Shown here: positions 44,877 to 56,829 of the stretch, one piece after another
Layout: the number at the start of each line of letters is the position of its first letter
Position numbering within the stretch: the first letter of the stretch is position 1
Assembly: GCA_963930775.1 (NCBI GenBank)
Contig: OZ005689.1
Coordinates: 32,969,235 to 33,033,234, forward strand
Direction of reading: 5' to 3'
Source of the DNA: Cliona cf. orientalis
Lineage: Eukaryota > Porifera > Demospongiae > Clionaida > Clionaidae
DNA: 64,000 bases
Notes under the pieces: model-generated
Database searches by the model: none
Seen by the model: the letters and a program-made list of their open reading frames with translations, nothing else
Told to the model about the DNA's origin: nothing
Position numbers and translations under genes: made by a program

Positions 44877-46559
44877 AAGTTTAGATCACATAGCTTTGTA
44901 TTGCTAAGAGCCAGAGGGCAAAACTTGTAGGTGACTATGAGATATAGATACCTGTCAGTAGCCAATCAAATTGCAGTATTTGTTACAGCTATGATCTAAA
45001 AATGCTGTAGGATGGCCAGCAGTCTTTTTTGAACCCTTGGCTACATTGGTATGTACAATTTACTCTAGTTTTGCTTCTCCCTCTCTTTCTCTCTCTCTCT
45101 CTCTCTCCACACCACTTTTTCCTATTTTTCTTCTCCTGTCTTGGTCTCAGACTGGAAGCTATAGACTAAATGTAATTCACTTGAGGCCCTACTCTAAAAC
45201 ATCCCTCTCTCCTTTCAGTTTTAATGTAGTTCCCTTCAGGGCTCCATAACAGAAAAGAAATCCCTCTATTTTTCCTCTATCCTTCTCAGTTTGAAGCTGT
45301 ACACATGCATAGTGGGTAGCTAGCAATATTATTCCATTCAACACCTTGTAGTTGCTGGACTTATCTTTATCAGATTAAAGACTTACCCCAAGTTGTGCAA
45401 TTCCACAAATATTCATAAATTGTCAGTCCACTGTTAGTGTGGCCACAATGTCAATGAGACCACCTTTACTATAGAACATTGTCCCACCCTAACTTCCAGA
45501 CCCCAACCCTCAACTGTAGGGAAGGAGTAGTAGTGCAGCAACTGCAGGCTACAGTGTATTGTAGTTTAAAGGCATTGTGTCGCTATCTAGCGGTGATTGT
45601 TACTGAATTTAGATATAGTATACAGACTAGCGTTGTCAAAAATCGCGTGCATACAAAATATTGTCGCGCGCTCCTCGTAGACACCAGAACACCATCGAAC
45701 GACAAGGCAAGGACTTAGCTACTCGTGGCGCTGCTAGAGGAGTGGTATCTCTTTCTGCTTGTCGACCTACTCTCGCTCGCTAAAGGTAAATCTAATCGTG
45801 GTATACCACTTTGCACGTGGTAGATCTAACTAGACATAGTCATCGCTACTCTGGCACGGCCGACTCTCACCCATCCTTCTGATAGATCTCTTACCTTTCT
45901 CCGCTAGCTGAAGACCTTCCAGCTCCAACACTTGAGCCTTTCTTGGACCGATCGCATTCTGCTACCGCGAACTACAACCGTTGATTGAAATGTTCCCCTT
46001 TTAACGCAGCCATCAGTTTTTACTGTAAATTTTGCTGCCTACTAAAAATGCTGTAGGATGGCCAGCAGTCTTTTTTGAACCCTTGGCTACATTGGTATGT
46101 ACAATTTTCTATAGTTTTGCTTCTCCCTCTCTTTCTCTCTCTCTCTCTCTCTCTCCATACCACTCTCTCTCTCTCTCTCTCTCTCCTCTCTCTTCTCTCT
46201 CTCTCCTCTCTCTCTCTTTTCTCTCTCTAAATCCCTCTCTCATTTCAGTTTTAATGTAGTTCGCTTCAGGGCTCCATAACAGAAAAAAAATCCCTCAATT
46301 TTCCTCTATCCTTCTCAGTTGAAGTGTCCACAGCACAGTGGGTAGCTAGACTAATTTACTAATATTTGTGAGTTGATTATTCACTTCTAACACCTTGTAG
46401 TTGCTGGAGTATCCTTTGGACTGAGCTATCAGATCCAAGACTTGACCCAAAGTTGTGCAACTCCACAAATATTAGTAAATTAGTCTGTCCACTGTTAGTG
46501 TGGCCACTTCAAAGTTAGAAAAAGGGAAGGAGGGAGAGAGAAAGAGAAAGAGAGGAGAG

Positions 46560-46727
<168 letters not shown>

Positions 46728-47447
46728 CGCTTGGGTGAAGTACATGTATGCAGGTACTACATATACTTTTGATAATTTTTAACAACTTAAGCTCTAACTG
46801 CAGTTAGAGTGGGTGGAAATAATATTCTAAGGTACTTGGTATTGTTACTATGTATACCAGTGTTCCACCATTGATTAAATTTTTGTGGGCTAGGTATATG
46901 TAGCTCTGTTTTTTAGTTTTTGGTCATGACTTCACTATGGATGCTCTACAGGAGACTGGTCTTAGTGACATTAGCATAGTAACATTATACCAAATGTGTA
47001 TAGTAGCTACTTACATACAGCAACTGCAGGCTACACCATAATAATATTATTGTAGTTCAAGTTGCTTATAGCTAAAACCACTGCTAGATCATTATCTCTC
47101 CCTCTCCTATGTTTATCTGACATTGGAACTATAAACTAGTATAACTGGCTACCATAACCTTAACATTGTTGTAACTGTTGCATATAAAACATCCCTCTCT
47201 CCTTTCAGTTTTAATGTAGTTCACTTCAGGGTTCCATAACAGAAAAGAAATCCCTCTATTTTTCCTGTACCCTTCTCAGTTTGAAGCTGTACACAGGCAC
47301 AGTGGGTAGCTAGCAATATTATTCACTTTTAACACCTTGTAGTTGCTGGATTATCCTTTGGACTGAGCTATCTGATCCAAGACTTGACCCAAAGTTGTGC
47401 AATTCCACAAATATTAGTAAATTAGTAGATTAGTCTGTCCACTGTTA

Positions 47448-47826
47448 GGCCACTCCAAATTGATTGCTTGTTTATGGAGGCGACCTACCCTAACTTTTGG
47501 TATTTCAATTTACAAATGAAAATTTTCGGATAATTAGAAAACAGAATATATGGTGTCAAGCGCGTGCCTAAGAGAAACGAGATCGAGAGATAGCTGCCGC
47601 TAGCAGTTATGCATGGCCCAGTGTGGTAGTTTATAGGGGAGCTACAGTAGCAAAGAGGCAAACAATTGTAAAATACGATTGGAGTGACAACTTTGGTGCC
47701 TTATTATGTACGACATCACATCCTTTTATAATGATATCATATTTTTGTTTTCTTTTTAAGCCTACCTACCGACCCTATGTTTTTGAGAAGGTAGCCCGAT
47801 AAACAACTTACCAATTTGGAATGGCC
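47448..47826. mobile_element. PIF/Harbinger-type MITE, 379 bp, TTA target duplication
   Basis: GGCCACTCCAAATTG..TTGTTTAT and the inverse TTGTTTATC../CAATTTGGAATGGCC at the right. TTA at 47445-47447 and 47827-47829; paralogous copies at 39073 and 46492 read CTGTTAGTGTGG with no insert. Confidence 0.9.
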
Positions 47827-48186
47827 TTAGTGTGGCCACTTTAAAGTTAGAAAAAGGGAAGGAGGGAGAGAGAAAGAGAGGGGAGAGAGAGAGGGAGAGA
47901 GGGAGATGGATAAGCCACTATCGGCTGAAGGTACATGTACATGTACATGTAGATCCACGAAATAATGTCATTATTGTGTGCATGTTTGAACTGGGATGAC
48001 TTCGCAGACTGGCCTGGCCTTCCAGTAAAAATTATATGAATGTTCCCCTTTTAATGCAGTCATCAGTTAATTGTTACTGTAAAATAATTATTTTGCTGCC
48101 TACTATGATAATATACATGTATGCTATAGGATGGCCAGCAGTCTTTTTTGAACCTTTGGCTACAATATTCTATAGCTGGGCTTCTA

Positions 48187-48218
<32 letters not shown>

Positions 48219-48361
48219 CACCCCACACCTTTTTCCCTATTTTTCTTCTTCTGTCTTGGTCTCAGACTGGAAGCTTAAAGTACACGTAGATAAATGTAAT
48301 TCACTTGAGTCCTCCCCCCCCCCCCCCCCCCCAGAGAATGTTCCTCTCTCCTCTGAGCTTT

Positions 48362-48722
48362 ATCACCCCGCGCGCATGCGCAAAGGGTAAAGCAATTGGT
48401 TTGTCCGTCTGTTGTTATTGTCGGCACGAAAATCGCCAGATCTTGAGTTTTAGGCGTCTGTGCGTGCTGTAAGCACAACCAATCAGTAGATATCAGTGAA
48501 AAACTGGTTTATACGGGCTTCGAATTTCTCAACAAGGCCTACTAGTACTACAAATCGTGCCACACCCACTCTTTTAGCATGCTGATGCGACTGCGCATGC
48601 TCAAGCTCAGTGTTGGAAAGGGTCGTCAGGCCATAAAACAGCTATACCGCAGAGTGTTGCAGTACTACGCTACAGTGGCTACAGAGCGCGCGGGGTATGT
48701 GCTCTACAGAGCTCTAGTTAAA
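48362..48722 (-). mobile_element. GAGCTC element, copy 3 (inverted)
   Basis: ACCCCGCGCGCATGCGCAAA to GCGGGGTATGTGCTCTACAG, AGCTCTAGTT: the reverse of copies 1 and 2. The + strand frame 48579-48722 matches the minus-strand frame of copy 2 (MRLRMLK..VGKGR.., VLQYYA, RAGYVLYRALV). A partial end is at 61563-61590. Confidence 0.75.
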
Positions 48723-48960
48723 TATACATGTAGTTTACTTGAGCCCCCCTGCAATCTCAAGGCTTACAGGAAATAATTTTTATCTGGTTAGCTATTTGTG
48801 GAATTGCATGACAAAAGTATTTTCGCACCCCAATTCATGCACACCAACCAAAAATTGTTAAATAGGGTGCCTCAGAGGAGGTGCATGCATGTATGATATA
48901 ACGTCACATGTGCAAAATGAACTGTTGAGTCATCACTTCTATCTCCATAGACTTTACATG

Positions 48961-49425
48961 CCGTACTCGCTCTAATTATCCGAACGGCCAAAAATAATTG
49001 TTAATATCGCCATTTAAATAAATTCGGGCAATGGTTTGTTCGAGTGTAAATAGAACGGATCTGGTGCAAATGGAGAAAGCACTATTATAGCGACGAAGAA
49101 ACAGCAGTCGATGTCCAACAATAGGTTTATCGTAGAGTTCTCAGTATCGCTGTGGTCTCAGGAGCGATCGCAAAATGATCACCATCTTTGTCTGTGTTAC
49201 CTTTTCGCTCTTATATGCTGTCCAAGATGTGGTAGCCACACTCTTCGATGAACGTGGAAGAGTTGTCTCGAGCTCCTGCCATGCCGTACTGCATGGCCGT
49301 TAGGTTGATTTAGAGCGAATGAGAAAACTTGAAATTCAAGATGTTTGACGAATTAGGAAGGAAATAAATTACTTAAACTTGCCGTTCGGGATATTAGAAT
49401 GTTTGAATAATTAGAGCGAGTACGG
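48961..49425. mobile_element. TA-type MITE with CCGTACTCGCTCTAATTAT ends
   Basis: Left CCGTACTCGCTCTAATTATC and right (reverse) CCGTACTCGCTCTAATTATT; right flank TA, left TG. 465 bp. Confidence 0.85.
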
Positions 49426-49482
49426 TAGTAAACTTTGATGATGATTTTCAAGAGTGAACCCCCACTCCAAACAGATATGAAT

Positions 49483-49645
49483 GAGACAAGCGATCAAAAG
49501 TACAATGGTTGAGCTAGTGAACCTTCAAGGATCCCGCCATTGTTACCCTTAGCACACCAACTATATGGGGACACGCCCACGATGACGCGGATTGGTACGC
49601 GCGAACTTCACATGAATATTAATGATTTCGTACCTCCTCTGAGGG
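49483..49645 (-). repeat. Dispersed repeat B, inverted copy
   Basis: Reverse complement of 31636-31800. Confidence 0.75.
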
Positions 49646-50280
49646 TGGCTTGTGACTGGTAGCTTACATTTTTGACCTACTACCAGTGTAGTGGCTAAGA
49701 ACACAACCCCAGTAACCTTTTGGGTGTTGCTGGAGCTGTACTGTCATTAGTGCTAGTTGCCATGCATGGTTGTGGTGGTGGCCAGTATAGTTTACTTAAG
49801 GACACCAATCATGTACAGCCCTTTCATGCTTGGGTGGCACTGCTGCCACTGATAGCTATCAAAATTCCTATTTCAAAGATAGAAATTTTCTAGTGCTACT
49901 TATGAGGAAATCCTGGTGGTGACTGAATGAAATAGCCTGATTATTAGTAGGAAGTTAAAGTGAGCCTATAAGGAATAGCATCCCAAAGCATGGAAGCTAT
50001 GTCTGCATTCTTGTACATTTGTGGATGTCAAACCAAATAAAGTCTTGTGAAACTACAAAAAAACAAGGCTATCTGTCCTAGCTGACAATAATTTGATCAG
50101 TGTGCACTCTTCCCCTCCCCTCTCTCTCTCTCTCTCTCTTGAATGTTCCAAGTGAACTGAAATCTACAGTACTGTGTATTAAAACTTCATGATCACTCAA
50201 TTGCATGATGAGGTAGTAGGTCAACTAGGACATAAAAACTGCACTTCAGTGTTCTGCAAGTGGGGTAGTGTGTCCCACGA
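49646..50280. other. No gene recognised
   Basis: Includes a (CT)n run near 50121-50140. Nothing else seen. Confidence 0.5.
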
Positions 50281-50283
50281 ACT

Positions 50284-50571
50284 CTAAGTGTTGCTAGTCT
50301 CAGCCCCTCCTACGTAAAAAGGGAGAAAGGGTCTGGTGAAAAGGGTCGCACTACCGTGTCCCTCCAATTTTGGTGTGCATTAAATAGAAATAAACGGTAC
50401 CGGGCGCACACTGGCAACGGATAATTACATATTCCAATAGTCATGTGACTACGCTACTGCAATCTGATTAGCCACGTACGATTTTCAACGTGGGGACACA
50501 GTAGTGTGACCCTCTTCACCAGACCATTTCTCCCATTTTGCATGGGAGGGGCTGGGCATGAAACTAAGTGT
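50284..50571. mobile_element. Foldback element, arms ~80 bp
   Basis: TCAGCCCCTCC, GGGAGAAAGGGTCTGGTGAA, AAGGGTCGCACTACCGTGTC are mirrored by GACACAGTAGTGTGACCCTC, TTCACCAGACCATTTCTCCC, GGAGGGGCTG. The spacer is about 110 bp. Confidence 0.85.
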
Positions 50572-51250
50572 TTGCAGGATGATGGTTGTGAAGGGAGAGA
50601 GGGTTAATAATTCCACCTTTCTACTCATTGTGTAGAAAAATTATGTGCACACATATTGATGTTCACATGCACACACACACAGGTTAGGGCTCTTGGTGCC
50701 ACTTATGTCTCCAAATTCAGAAATGCTCCAGGTCTAATTCATGGATTGTCCACAAATTTAGAAAACATGACTTGTTCTCTCCACATAGTTTATACGTTTA
50801 TCATCACTAGATTTCTGGTATTGGTACTTTGGAAGCCTGTATTACCTTGACATGTAGATAGAAGTCTCATAGTATATCATAGCAAATTGTGCTCTATCCT
50901 TGGCCATGGATCATAATAATATTATTGTATATGCATGCACCACACTAGCTGGCTAGTGGGGTAATTACGGCGTGAGAATTCAATATTATGTCAGTGCAAG
51001 TGTTAGGTCACGTACTAGAGGTATATGCAATGCAGGCTGGCCTGCCCGTATAGTGTTGCCACGCCCCCAACACCTACATGTATATGTATACACTAACATG
51101 CATCGTGTAGCAAGCGCTACTCTGGACTCCCGCAGCGCAGTCGCCAACACAACAGCAGCCTAGTTGAACACAACAAAAAATGAATGCAGTCATATAGAAT
51201 TTTACAGGTAGTCTATGTCTTCTGATCATGATGCTTCCTTCTGCAGGACA
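50572..51250. other. No firm gene
   Basis: A + strand stretch after CACACAG at 50682 (VRALGATYVSKFRNAPGL) reads protein-like for about 30 codons but has no partner exon. Otherwise nothing. Confidence 0.35.
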
Positions 51251-51253
51251 AGT

Positions 51254-52751
51254 TCACGCAGCCTCGAGCTCGACCTCGGATGTAGCGGGCACTCTCCCCG
51301 CCTCACCGGCCCGCTCTGGAAGCTTGCTACAGTTGGAAGTATAAAAGAATCCATTGTCATTTTCAATACAATACCGTTACCTTGTATAATATAATACTCT
51401 ACTTTTATGAATCATCCATTTAATATCAAAAATATTCTCTCATACCTTTTGCACAGGGAATAATGATAATTATATTATAATAAAAAAAAAAAAATAATGC
51501 TTTAGAGGAATGCGTGTACAGAAATAATATTGTAACATAAATAAAGAAGTATTATACATTTTATAGCTACAACTAGCTTATAATAAAATCTCTATTTCTA
51601 TAAAATACACACGTACAGGTGGTCACAGTATTGCACTACTATTTTATCATTATTTTTTTTTCTATATTATAAATTATTACTTACATCCCTGGTATGACCT
51701 CTCCCGCAAGTTTTACAGGAATGCATGCTCCCAGCTCCTGCTCTATGGAGTCCTGAAACAGCTCCGATATCACTTTAGATTGCAGGAAGAAGTGAAAAAA
51801 ATTGTGGTCGTCGGTCACAAGAAACGCCTCAGGACTGTCACTGGCACTGTCATTGAGCTGAAGGGCCACGCAGGACTCCAAATAGATCTTTAAATCGGAA
51901 AAGTGGGGCTTCCACTGCTGTGGTGACGACAACAGAGCCAACCCGGGATGGGCTAGCCTGTGTGTCAGTAACTCTTTGGAGCCTGCTGCCAGAGCCATCT
52001 CAACCTTTGATTTCAAGGTCCACATGACGTTTTCCACGTTCTTGTCACCCAAAATGACAAAAAAAGGTGTGACTCCCACTTGAAGGAGTGGAACCCAAGC
52101 ACTAGTTTGGAACTACAGAGAGACAGAAGGACAGAAGACAGATTATTATAATCCCTACACAGGGACACACACATTATGCGTTTCAAGGTTCCTATTATGC
52201 TATACTCCAATTCCAAACACAGTCAATTACACTCATTACCAAACTTATATTTTACCTTATATGTCAGCATTATGCTAGCACAACTATTATGCCCAAAGCA
52301 ATGCCAGCATATTGTCACGCTTGTCCCTATTCCTATACTACTCTATGAACATAGGAATCTCAGTAAATACTATTGTGTTCATACCCAGTAATCTACCCTG
52401 TGAACAGGTACTTACTTGAGGTGCCCTTGCAAGCTCCAGGCCTACGGTGGGTGAAGCCATTAGCTGAACTTTGTTCTGGTGGAGATAGCTCCACTCATAA
52501 GCCGCCATGCTCTTTTTTAGTTCAGCGTTGTAGGTCGGAGCTCTCTCCATGCCATGCACTTCACACAAATAGGAGAGCCCTGGCTAGGGCGCCCTCTTCC
52601 ACAGCTCTCCATTTAGGAGGTAGGATACGACGCTGGTGTCGAGGCTGTACGTAGGCTTAGGAAGTGAAACAGCTGCGGCTCCAAACCTTCTAAGGTTGAC
52701 CTTGACGGTGACGGCTCTGAACCAGACCCCTCCGAGTTTTCCCATCGCCAT
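51254..52751 (-). pseudogene. Three-exon gene of 278 codons with a single in-frame TAG, unrecognised
   Basis: Exons 52416-52751, 51685-52112 and 51254-51326 join in phase through GTAAGT donors. Protein starts MAMGKLGGVWFRAVTVKV and YSLDTSVVSYLLNGELWKRA, then TAG (52584-52586, codon 56), then LSYLCEVHGMERAPTYNAEL, MAAYEWSYLHQNKVQL. Exon 2 gives VTPFFVILGDKNVENVMWTL, HRLAHPGLALLSSPQQWK, EAFLVTDDHNFFHFFLQSKV; exon 3 ends in SEVELEAA. Upstream of the ATG the frame stays open (RRKIPIDVLQPV) to a TAA. Nothing else is broken, so this may be a recent null allele, a sequence error or, less likely, readthrough. No domain recognised; a globular cytosolic protein by composition. Confidence 0.6.
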
Positions 52752-52759
52752 GACTGGTT

Positions 52760-53440
52760 GAAGAACGTCAATTGGAATCTTTCTCCGAGCAGCAGAAATG
52801 GTGTGTTAGATGAGCGAGCAGTTAGTGTGTGTTACCCTTCGTGCATACTTGTTAAATACTAGGGACACACGTGAGCGGCAGGAATTTCCTCGAGCTCGCT
52901 CATATAATATTATTATACATAATTATCATAATCATGCCATGCGCTATGCCATGCATGCTAGTGCTATATAGCGCTATAGCATGCATGCTCGCGCTCAGCG
53001 CACGCACAGCTTACAGGCGAACAGTGTGCATCAGTGCATACATACTACGTATATACGACAAACACATATGTAACACACAACATAGAGGCGAACAGTGTGC
53101 ATCAGTGCATACATACTACGTATATACGACAAACACATATGTAACACACAACATAGAGGTGAATAGTGAGCATCAGTGCATACTTACATAGACAAGCACA
53201 TACACAATAAAACGTTTACATCACTAGTGCATATGTAGATAAGTGATGGATACTAACAGTTTTTATTACTAGACAGAGGTGTGATCGTATTTGCCTCTTG
53301 GTAATGCTAAACAACAAGGTCCATCATGACTGTTTCAAACAGGGCACAACCCGATCATAGTGGTCAGCAGATACTGTGTGATAAATGTAAATTTTAGTGT
53401 CGCTAGGAGCTAAGCAGTGTTTATTCCTAAATACAGGATT
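52760..53440. repeat. Intergenic; ~72-bp tandem repeat
   Basis: AGGCGAACAGTGTGCATCAG, TGCATACATACTACG and ACACATATGTAACACACAAC recur at about 53015 and 53087, with a partial third at 53157. Just upstream GCCATGCGCTATGCCATGCA and ATAGCGCTATAGC are palindromic words. Confidence 0.8.
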
Positions 53441-53442
53441 GT

Positions 53443-54640
53443 GTGTCTGCCAAACTCGACCAGTACTGCCAAAATAAGAAAATATATGAAGCACTATTAT
53501 GTATTTTGAATAGCTCTCTCTCAAGTGTACATGTCTGTAGCAGTAGAACAGTACACAGATCACATGCGCAGCTAATCCTGCCCGATGTGCTGGACCCAAT
53601 TCTACCAATCAGGTTTCGGCCAATGCCAGGCCTCATCAGCAGCACTGTGGGCTTCGAATTCTCCAATGTCATCTTCATCCAGTTTAGTCACAACTTAGAC
53701 CGAGTCAGCAACTGTACCGTGCTAATTTCACAGAGAGAGGAGTGTGTGGCAGCGTTGATAGGTACATACGTACATGTACATTGCTTTTTCTTTCTTCTAC
53801 TATTATGGTGCATGTTAAGTACATGTATCTATCTCTCAATATGTAACATTGTTGTATACTTAAGACTCATTCCCATAGACTCTGCAATAACAACATAACT
53901 GATGTTGCACAGGAAGTGATGTTGCATATGCAACATATTTTGCCCAAGGGTAAAATACAGTCACTCCTATAGAAATAAGGTTGAAATGCCCTCATGTTTT
54001 TGCCAGAAGGGAAATACAACAAGTCAGTTATTACCCAAGAAATGGTACAACATGGGTTAGTTGCCCTCGGGCTGATGTTTCACTCGGGCTACGCCCTCGT
54101 GACAACATCCAGCCCTTGTGCAACATGACCCATGTTGCACCATTTCTTGGGTAATAACTATTACGTAGAACAGTACATATATAGATCACAGCACTCACCC
54201 AGGCCTAAGTATTGTGCATGCACACACTGTATTAGATGTTTGCTGACTTAGCAATTGTGCAAATATAAGGTAACTAAGTGGTTTTGTGGTGGTGTACTGA
54301 AACACTTCATGACTATTGCTGTGCATACACACAAAAATTAATGCTGAGTGTGCCAAACTCGAAATAAACGTGAATATATTTTCAAGCAACACATTATACA
54401 TTTTTTCAGAAAAAAAGATTGTCGCAAGAAAGCATCAGTTACTGCACTGAAGCTAAGGCTGAACATGCAGCTGTTTATATCTATGTGGGCAACAATACCG
54501 TCACCATAACACACCACCTATGCTTGATAAGCTACCTCGAGAGTTATGTACATGTATGTGTTCCTTCCAGATACAACCCTAACCAAATGACCATTTCCAC
54601 ACACTCACATCAGCAATCCCCCGCTACAGGTGTGTAGTGT
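53443..54640 (+). other. Possible isolated exons of a receptor-like gene
   Basis: In the + frame 53550-53760, PMPGLISSTVGFEFSNVIFI, FSHNLDRVSNCTVLISQREE ends before a GGTACATA donor-like site and has paired Cys and Asn-X-Thr sites, as in extracellular domains. A second piece at 54419-54520 (SQESISYCTEAKAEHAAVYI, VGNNTVTITHHLCL) is similar in style. Phases were not provable and hairpin d2 (54027-54158) lies between. Confidence 0.25.
54027..54158. repeat. Hairpin element d2
   Basis: Almost identical to d1 (40756-40887), 13 kb away, and sharing about 90 bp of left flank (GCCCAAGGGTAAAAT..). Right flank TATTAC. Confidence 0.9.
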
Positions 54641-56700
54641 ATAGCCATCATAGCCTTGTCCCCAGCCCACTCCTGATTTTTTTCAATGAAGGGTATTCTT
54701 TGTGGCATATTTTTCTAAATTTTTTACTAGGACCCTAGGGGTCACAACACTCAGAGTAAATCCCTTAGAAACCAAGAAGTACATGTGCATGTAGGTACAT
54801 ACCTTGAGCCAAGCACTCCACATATAGATATGGACTGTCAGTCTATCCTCTGAATGACAGTACAACCCTGTGAGAGAGTGAGAAAGAGAGGGGCGTGCGG
54901 AGCATAGTGCTGTGTGTCTGATCATGAGCCACCCTTAGCTGCTTCTCCAGGAATACCACGCTCTGACAACATCCAGTTCAACCTTCTTAAGCCTACAGCA
55001 ATCATAGAGGGGAAAAAGTAGATTAATTCGTATTATTATTAACCCTTGGCGCATGCGCGAGGGTTACGGTAGTCGTTCTGTGTGTAAGTGAGTGAGTGAG
55101 TGTGTGTGTCTGCTAACTAGGTGCCATTAGGCTTTTCGTCGTAGATACAATATATGCATTGTGTGGATTTCATTGAAAATGCTTTGTTCAAAAGTTCTGG
55201 CGACATTTTCTGACCACCACGGCTTTCTTCCCTTCTTGTCGAGCTCTCGCTCGATGAAAGAGACAGTAGCCGCTTCATTTAAAATGTAGCTCAAGTGATA
55301 GTTCTTGTAACTCGACTAACTCATCACTAGTCACAGAGGCCATCAACTACGCTTCTTGGCTTTACTTTGTACTAGATTTGCTGATCTGGCATGCACGTGG
55401 TACTATTACGTAATACCGTGCAATCGAGTAATACGTTCTTGTGGTTATAGTTACTCTCTACAACACTGCTAACAGCAGGAACAGTGCTGCAGGCTTAGCT
55501 TGCAAATTTGCAACATAAATCTCACAGCACCGAGGGTTTAGCACCAATGGTGTTCATTAGTAAAGTAATGTAGGCACATACGTATATTATATGTGCTACG
55601 TACCATCTTTGAATACAGGGTGGGTGCATGAGGGAGACGAAGATCTGAACATAATATGTGAGAGGGGAAAGACAGCTGTGTGTGCATGGTGGTGTGGGGA
55701 ATAAAAAAACATGTCTTGGAGGGACTGGCGATAAGCAATACTAAATTACCTGCCATTGGCTGGCCTTGCTGTTGACTAGTGTCATGATTTGACATGATTC
55801 GGAGTCTTTCCCCATGGTTGCTGACCTGACCCTCCAGAGGACGGCATTCCTCTCCTCCAACACATGACAGTGAGAGCCAGCCTTAGACAAGGCTACCTGG
55901 ATGGTGAGGGATGACACAATAATGCATCAGAATTGCCAATATGTATTTCGGGGTGAGCCTGAGCGAGCACCGAATACGCGAGGTACAGGAAGCAATTTTT
56001 TTTATAATATGTATGGGTTTGGGTATATATTATATCCCGTTACTATGTTGTTGCTAAGTAAAATATACACCATAATGCACTTCCTAGAGACATGCAGTGC
56101 AATATGAACACCCTCAGGTAAGCCACAGTGCAATATGAATAGCTCCAGGAAACCCACAGTGCAATATTAGTGGCTCAAGGGAAGTCAAAATGCAATATTA
56201 AATACTGCAGGCCTTGAATAGTAAACATGTTGGTAGCAACAAAGTAAAACTATCAATGGAGCGTCTCGCGAGAGCGTATGGTGGGAAAGCTAGGTAGCGG
56301 GAGATCGCCGGTTCGAAGCGATGGGCCATAGATCGATGCATGGGCGGAGTCGTGGATCGATCGATCGTGAGTCAACACGGTATAGGTAAGCTTACTGCGT
56401 AGGCACGTAGCCTTATTTCTGGGATAGCCAACAGCTCGAGCTTTGTTTCTTGGCTTCTGAGCTCGACGTTGCAGGTCACGCTAACGATGGTAGTTCATCG
56501 TCAAGTGTCGGATGGCTGTTGCTGTGTGGATTTGACCACCCCCCTCTGTCACGAGACGTTCATGCAGAAGTTCAATTGACGTTCAAACGTTCGAGAACTC
56601 GGCTCAGAGAGCGGCTTTGTGTGTACGTTTCGAGTAAGATAAGCTTGCCTTTATTTCTTTTTTAGTGTTCTATGCGTATCTATGGTAGTTATGCCCACGG
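54640..56700. other. No firm gene; tandem repeat at 56090-56215
   Basis: Minus-strand coiled-coil-like pieces (VVFLEKQLRVAHDQ near 54940; LEGQVSNHGERLRIMSNHD near 55800) each precede donor-like GT sites and could be exons of one gene, unproved. A ~37-bp unit CACAGTGCAATATGAATAGC repeats about four times at 56090-56215. Confidence 0.35.
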
Positions 56701-56711
56701 GATATAAACTA

Positions 56712-56825
56712 GTTATATCACGCGCACTCGGGATGCATGGCATTTATTGCCCTCAACCCTCGGGCACAAGGCCCTCGGGCTTCGGTGCAATAAATGCCGT
56801 ACATCCCTCGCGCCCGTGATATAAC
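56712..56825. repeat. Hairpin element e
   Basis: GTTATATCACGCGCACTCGG, ATGGCATTTATTGC pair with GCAATAAATGCCGTACATCC and CGCCCGTGATATAAC; interior CCCTCGGGCACAAGGCCCTC, GGGCTTCGG. Right flank TATTA. Confidence 0.9.
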
Positions 56826-56829
56826 TATT

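Noticed and set aside
46130-46230. CT tracts as CRISPR-like repeats
   Set aside because: No spacer-repeat regularity; simple microsatellites in eukaryotic DNA.
53554-53725. Alternative + frame (QITCAANPARCAGPNS..)
   Set aside because: Closed soon by a stop and overlapping a better frame; not enough to annotate.
56280-56330. CCGGTTCGAAGCG as a tRNA B box
   Set aside because: No matching A box or cloverleaf around it.
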